Assembly: GCA_027066965.1 (NCBI GenBank)
Contig: JAMOMT010000131.1
Span: forward strand, 1 to 8,664
Reading direction: 5' to 3'
Origin: Archaeoglobaceae archaeon
Lineage (GTDB): Archaea > Halobacteriota > Archaeoglobi > Archaeoglobales > Archaeoglobaceae
Length of the DNA: 8,664 nt
The translations under genes and the position numbers were made by a program. Shown here in pieces: positions 5,966-8,664 of the stretch. Position 1 is the stretch's first letter. Each line of letters starts with the position of its first letter. The notes beneath the pieces were generated by a model. It was not told the DNA's origin, searched no databases, and saw only the letters and a list, made by a program, of their open reading frames with translations.

Positions 5966-5988
5966 AAAAAATAATTAAAAATAAAAAA
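5966..5988 (-). terminator. T-rich terminator after the LolA-like lipoprotein gene
   Basis: On the minus strand three T runs (TTTTTTATTTTT, then TTATTTTTT) start directly after the TGA stop. Together with the plus-strand T-tract this makes the 91-nt convergent spacer 5898-5988 a bidirectional terminator region. I see nothing else in the spacer. Confidence 0.6.
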
Positions 5989-7050
5989 TCAACCAAGCAT
6001 AGACTCAACGACCTTCTTCAGCTCCGCCTTACTGAGATGGTCAGATAGTACTGCAACTATAACGCCGTTCTTAACGAACTCGTAACCGTAACCGCCCATG
6101 AAGGTTCTCCACTCGAGAACCTTCTTGCCGTCTATCGTCGTGTTCTTTGTGTATGGGCTCGGAATCAACTTTCCAAGGCGTTCACTGATTATCATCCTGC
6201 ACGTGCTGTTGGAGTAGTCGATCATAACGACCTGATTAGTCGAGTTGATAAGCGTGATTTTCTCAAGCTTTAAACCAGCCGTGTAGCTTGGAACAACGAG
6301 AGTAAAGTTCACGTGCTTTTGGGCCTCCTCAAAGCTCTTGTAGGTCTCGGTGGTTGGTTTAACTGATGTACTTTCGTTTTCGTAAACGACTTTCACGCCC
6401 TTTGGTGGAGTGAAGTTGAATATGCTGTCGTTAACACCTGTGTTTATGCTCAGATTCCTGTACTCAACAACCGTGGTGATGTTGCCGAAGATCGACTTCG
6501 CGGTAGAGTAGACCTTTACAGGCAGCCAGTATTCAGCATCAATCCACATCTTCATCTCTACAGGCATCTTCGTCTCGTTCTTTGGTGTCAGCTTTATGAC
6601 GTAGCATTTCCTACCGTCGAGCGTTGTCGTGCCGAAGTAAGTTAAGTTATAGTTCTTGAGTGCGTTCTCTATTATGGACTTGTAAAGACCCTCTCTCAAG
6701 CTCCTCCTCTTCTCCTCGCTCAGCTTGGATACACTCATTATGTAAACGATGTTGTTCTTCTTGTCGTACGTCCACATGGTCTTACCATTGGAGATTATTA
6801 TCTGGTCGAGTTTTTTGTTGTAGATATATGCCTTGTCCGGTTTCTTGTAGATGTATAGCATAGTCATATTTTCCGATTTAGACCCAAGCATTATCTGGTA
6901 GAAAAGGTCTGTCTTGTAGTCCTTTATCTCGTCGCTCTTCTTTATCATCTTGTCCGCTATTACCGTCGCGTTTAGTTTCTCCTGCTGAGCACAGCCGAGG
7001 AGCAGAGCAGAAAGCAAAATGGCGCAGAGTGCGATAGTTTTCCCCCTCAT
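5989..7050 (-). CDS. Lipoprotein with LolA-like N-terminal domain and DUF4367-like C-terminal domain
   Basis: A 353-aa extracytoplasmic lipoprotein. Residues 1-19 are the signal peptide and LLLG-Cys20 is the lipobox. Residues about 25-225 resemble the LolA/outer-membrane-lipoprotein-sorting beta-fold of archaeal cell-surface proteins: YIYKKPDKAYIYNKK, then GKTMWTYDKKNNIVYIM, then MKMWIDAEYWLPVKVY and FNFTPPKGVKVV. Residues about 240-352 look like DUF4367: SFEEAQKHVNFTLVVPSY at its start, and a final helix LSKAELKKVVESML. At least a dozen N-x-S/T sequons point to heavy N-glycosylation. Archaea lack the Lol pathway, so a role in lipoprotein carriage is unproven; lipid or ligand binding at the membrane is more likely. 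The start is ATG 7050 because AAGGTG lies 6 nt upstream; a GTG at 7059 is in frame but overlaps that ribosome site. It has its own promoter. Confidence 0.83.
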   Translation of the reverse strand: MRGKTIALCAILLSALLLGCAQQEKLNATVIADKMIKKSDEIKDYKTDLFYQIMLGSKSENMTMLYIYKKPDKAYIYNKKLDQIIISNGKTMWTYDKKNNIVYIMSVSKLSEEKRRSLREGLYKSIIENALKNYNLTYFGTTTLDGRKCYVIKLTPKNETKMPVEMKMWIDAEYWLPVKVYSTAKSIFGNITTVVEYRNLSINTGVNDSIFNFTPPKGVKVVYENESTSVKPTTETYKSFEEAQKHVNFTLVVPSYTAGLKLEKITLINSTNQVVMIDYSNSTCRMIISERLGKLIPSPYTKNTTIDGKKVLEWRTFMGGYGYEFVKNGVIVAVLSDHLSKAELKKVVESMLG

Positions 7051-7060
7051 ATTACACACC

Positions 7061-7079
7061 TTAAAGAACGGTTCGTTAA
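7061..7079. promoter_or_regulatory. 19-bp imperfect palindrome between TATA box and start of the LolA-like gene
   Basis: TTAAAGAACGGTTCGTTAA has 9-bp arms around a central G with one mismatched pair. It lies immediately downstream of the TATA-like box and next to the predicted transcription start, where bound repressors block RNA polymerase in archaea. No regulator in the window can be assigned to it. Confidence 0.5.
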
Positions 7080-7092
7080 AAGTAAATAAGTT
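7080..7092 (-). promoter_or_regulatory. TATA-like box of the LolA-like lipoprotein gene
   Basis: On the minus strand CTTATTTACTTT is a TATA-like element that would start transcription at about 7060. That leaves a short leader of about 10 nt containing AAGGTG, the ribosome-binding site 6 nt before ATG 7050. Confidence 0.45.
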
Positions 7093-7132
7093 TTTTTATT
7101 ACGAGTGCAAGGTTAAAGTTGAAGAAATTTAA

Positions 7133-7225
7133 AAACCAAATCCAATTATCTCTGGAGAAAGCCAACCTAAATACCAGATGGAATTACCGCACCTCGTAGT
7201 TAAAGGCAAAGAAAAAATAAGATAA
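7133..7225 (+). other. Short coding-like open stretch in an AT-rich intergenic region
   Basis: The intergenic gap between the two minus-strand genes (7051-7249) is AT-rich except for this island. Read on the plus strand it gives 30 codons between stops, ending with a 15-residue ATG-started peptide (7178-7222, MELPHLVVKGKEKIR). There is no ribosome site or TATA box at a suitable distance, and I recognise no family. It may be a remnant of a lost gene, or chance. Confidence 0.12.
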
Positions 7226-7249
7226 ATAAAAAAATTATTATTAAAAATT
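7205..7249 (-). terminator. T-rich terminator after the beta-helix surface protein gene
   Basis: Minus-strand T runs, including TAATTTTTTTATTTAT and a further TTATTTTTTC, follow directly on the TAA stop at 7250. This is a strong archaeal oligo-T termination region and separates this gene from the LolA-like gene downstream. Confidence 0.55.
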
Positions 7250-8664
7250 TTATAGTAGTCTTCTCATAAATACCACTGCCAGCCCAGCGACTAAAAGGAG
7301 TGCTGTAAAGAGTTCAGGAACTGGGGCTGGTAGAATGAGGGCAGGACTTATTAAGATAGGTGTATAGTACACAGTACCGTAGTAAGCGTAGTCATTGCTG
7401 TCGTATATCTTTCCATTTATAACAGTCGTGTTTGTTGTACTCCAGTAGTTTTTCTGAGCGTTTACATCGTTTGTCTGTGCATTGTATATGGAGTATTTGT
7501 TAGTAGGCATAAGGTTGCAGTAATGTATCTCTCCCGAGCTACCTGAAGTCAGGTATATAGCAGCAGAGTAAGTGTAATCGCCGTTACCATTTTCATCGAA
7601 CGTAGAGTTAAATATAGATATACTTGATCTGTATGCGTATATACCATACTGAGAGTTGTTCTTTACAATATTTCCACGAGCTGCAAATTTTGACAAGTGA
7701 AGACTCACCCCTACACCGTTATCCGCCACATAGTTGCCTGTAAAATTCACTGAACCTCCTGAAACATAGAGTCCAGTAGGATTCTTTAAGAAAATTGTTT
7801 TTACTATTTTGGCACTTCCTGAAAAGCCTTTCAGGTAAACACCATCTCCCGAACAGTTTGAGAACTTTGAATTCTCTATGGTTATGTTTTTCGCCAAGTC
7901 AACACTAGCTACATACATCCCCTTGCCACCAGCTCCAACAACTGACAGCCTGTCCACAAATAGATCCTTGACAACGTAATACTTTCCATTTACAATCAAA
8001 TCATACAGGTAAACTCCATCAAACTTCGGATAGAGTATCTTAACGTTCTCGATGGTTAGATTGGATACGTTAACACCGTAGTCGTATATTCCTCTGTATG
8101 CATTCCCCGCACAGTCTACGTAACTGTCCTTTACAGTTAATTTCTCAAAGTTTCCTCCAAGGTTTATTGCACCGTAAGAGAAAGATTTAACGTTGTAGTC
8201 AGCAACCAGCCCATCCACAAAAACGTTTCCGAAGTTTCCATAAAGGTCTATAACGTAACCATTGCCTCCATTGTACCTGACATCATTCAGGTAGATGTCA
8301 CTGCAATTTACCTTGTGAAGAAATATGCCATACCTGTTGTTCTCTATTCTGTTTTCTTTAAATATCAGTTCTGGGTAATTGCTACTGCCAAGAACGTACA
8401 TTCCCCAGCCGTCATTGTTAACAGTGCTGACATTGACGATTTCAGCCTTCCCCGCAAAGCCTTTCAGGTAAACACCATCTCCCGAACAGTTTGAGAACTT
8501 TGAATTCTCTATGGTTATGTTTTTCGCCAAGTCAACACTAGCTACATACATCCCCTTGCCACCAGCTCCAACAACTGACAGCCTGTCCACAAATAGATCC
8601 TTGACAACGTAATACTTTCCATTTACAATCAAATCATACAGGTAAACTCCATCAAACTTCGGAT
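7250..8664 (-). CDS. Right-handed beta-helix surface protein with PEF-CTERM-like sorting tail, N-terminus outside the window
   Basis: The C-terminal 470 residues of a larger secreted protein. The reading frame stays open to the window edge, so the true start lies beyond 8664. The body is a run of parallel beta-helix coils of about 20-25 residues: ITIENSKFSNCSGDGVYLKG, RIENNRYGIFLHKVNCSDIY, NIVKNNSQYGIYAYRSS. It ends in the NYW...GKIYD cap seen in archaeal periplasmic copper-binding (NosD)/pectate-lyase-like repeats. Many N-x-S/T sequons suggest glycosylation. The tail, PAPVPELFTALLLVAGLAVVFMRRLL without its first residues (Pro-Glu-Leu, hydrophobic helix, Arg-Arg), resembles the PEF-CTERM signal cut by archaeosortases, with Leu in place of Phe. 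Residues 1-69 and 212-280 are identical because of a perfect DNA repeat. Binding target or enzyme activity is unknown. Confidence 0.85.
   Translation of the reverse strand, partial: PKFDGVYLYDLIVNGKYYVVKDLFVDRLSVVGAGGKGMYVASVDLAKNITIENSKFSNCSGDGVYLKGFAGKAEIVNVSTVNNDGWGMYVLGSSNYPELIFKENRIENNRYGIFLHKVNCSDIYLNDVRYNGGNGYVIDLYGNFGNVFVDGLVADYNVKSFSYGAINLGGNFEKLTVKDSYVDCAGNAYRGIYDYGVNVSNLTIENVKILYPKFDGVYLYDLIVNGKYYVVKDLFVDRLSVVGAGGKGMYVASVDLAKNITIENSKFSNCSGDGVYLKGFSGSAKIVKTIFLKNPTGLYVSGGSVNFTGNYVADNGVGVSLHLSKFAARGNIVKNNSQYGIYAYRSSISIFNSTFDENGNGDYTYSAAIYLTSGSSGEIHYCNLMPTNKYSIYNAQTNDVNAQKNYWSTTNTTVINGKIYDSNDYAYYGTVYYTPILISPALILPAPVPELFTALLLVAGLAVVFMRRLL
7823..8031. repeat. Perfect 209-bp direct repeat, copy nearest the gene's 3' end
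   Basis: Identical to 8456-8664 by direct reading, including all synonymous positions. The offset is 633 bp, exactly 211 codons, so the repeat is in frame and encodes the segment from PKFDGVYLYD through SGDGVYLKGF. Identity stops abruptly on the low-coordinate side, where the proteins continue as related but diverged GSAKIV versus GKAEIV. Confidence 0.97.
8456..8664. repeat. Perfect 209-bp direct repeat, copy at the window edge
   Basis: Second copy of the repeat at 7823-8031. It is still identical at the last base of the window, so its true length may be greater and further 633-bp units may follow outside. Confidence 0.97.

Noticed and set aside
8632..8632. Start codon of the beta-helix gene at the internal TTG
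   Set aside because: The frame continues upstream as PKFDGVYLYD, identical to the internal repeat copy, so the gene is simply cut by the window edge.
7823..8664. CRISPR array or insertion sequence explanation for the long repeat
   Set aside because: There are only two copies, 209 bp long, in frame and inside a beta-helix coding sequence, with no terminal inverted repeats or transposase.

Overview
The window looks like chromosomal DNA from a hyperthermophilic euryarchaeon, most likely one of the Archaeoglobi. I infer this from an archaeal-type 1-Cys-like peroxiredoxin, a one-domain-pair Lrp/AsnC regulator, a DUF2207 membrane protein, a COG1313 radical SAM protein, archaeal lipoproteins rich in N-glycosylation sequons, and a beta-helix surface protein with a PEF-CTERM-like tail. 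Promoters also look archaeal: TATA boxes lie about 25-28 nt upstream of start codons (leaderless transcripts), GTG starts occur, and AGG/AGA arginine codons dominate. The genus assignment is inference.

Layout. 1-425 (-) is the N-terminal part of a peroxiredoxin that runs off the left edge. It is divergent from an Lrp/AsnC regulator at 514-930 (+); the 88-nt gap carries two TATA boxes and a small dyad. 1001-2851 (+) is a DUF2207 polytopic membrane protein with its own TATA box. It converges, with only 16 nt between stop codons, on a three-gene minus-strand operon. Read in transcription order the operon is a purine-type phosphoribosyltransferase with a C-terminal winged-helix-like extension (5304-4651), a COG1313/PflX-like radical SAM protein (4654-3614, ATGA overlap), and an eIF2B/ribose-1,5-bisphosphate-isomerase-like protein (3599-2868, 14-nt gap, strong Shine-Dalgarno). 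A perfect 7-bp dyad sits over the operon promoter.

5439-5897 (+) is a small LEA14/WHy-domain lipoprotein. It converges, across an AT-rich spacer with T-tract terminators on both strands, on a LolA-like plus DUF4367 lipoprotein (7050-5989, -) that has a 19-bp imperfect palindrome between its TATA box and start. The right end (8664-7250, -) is the C-terminal 470 residues of a secreted right-handed beta-helix protein. It contains a perfect 209-bp direct repeat at a 633-bp period (211 codons).

Working together. The operon joins a PRPP-using salvage enzyme fold with a sugar-phosphate-isomerase fold and an uncharacterised radical SAM enzyme. This suggests a nucleotide or phosphoribosyl-related pathway whose chemistry I cannot name from sequence. 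It is the best candidate in the window for an undescribed system. The right half is cell-envelope material: two lipoproteins and a sorted surface protein.
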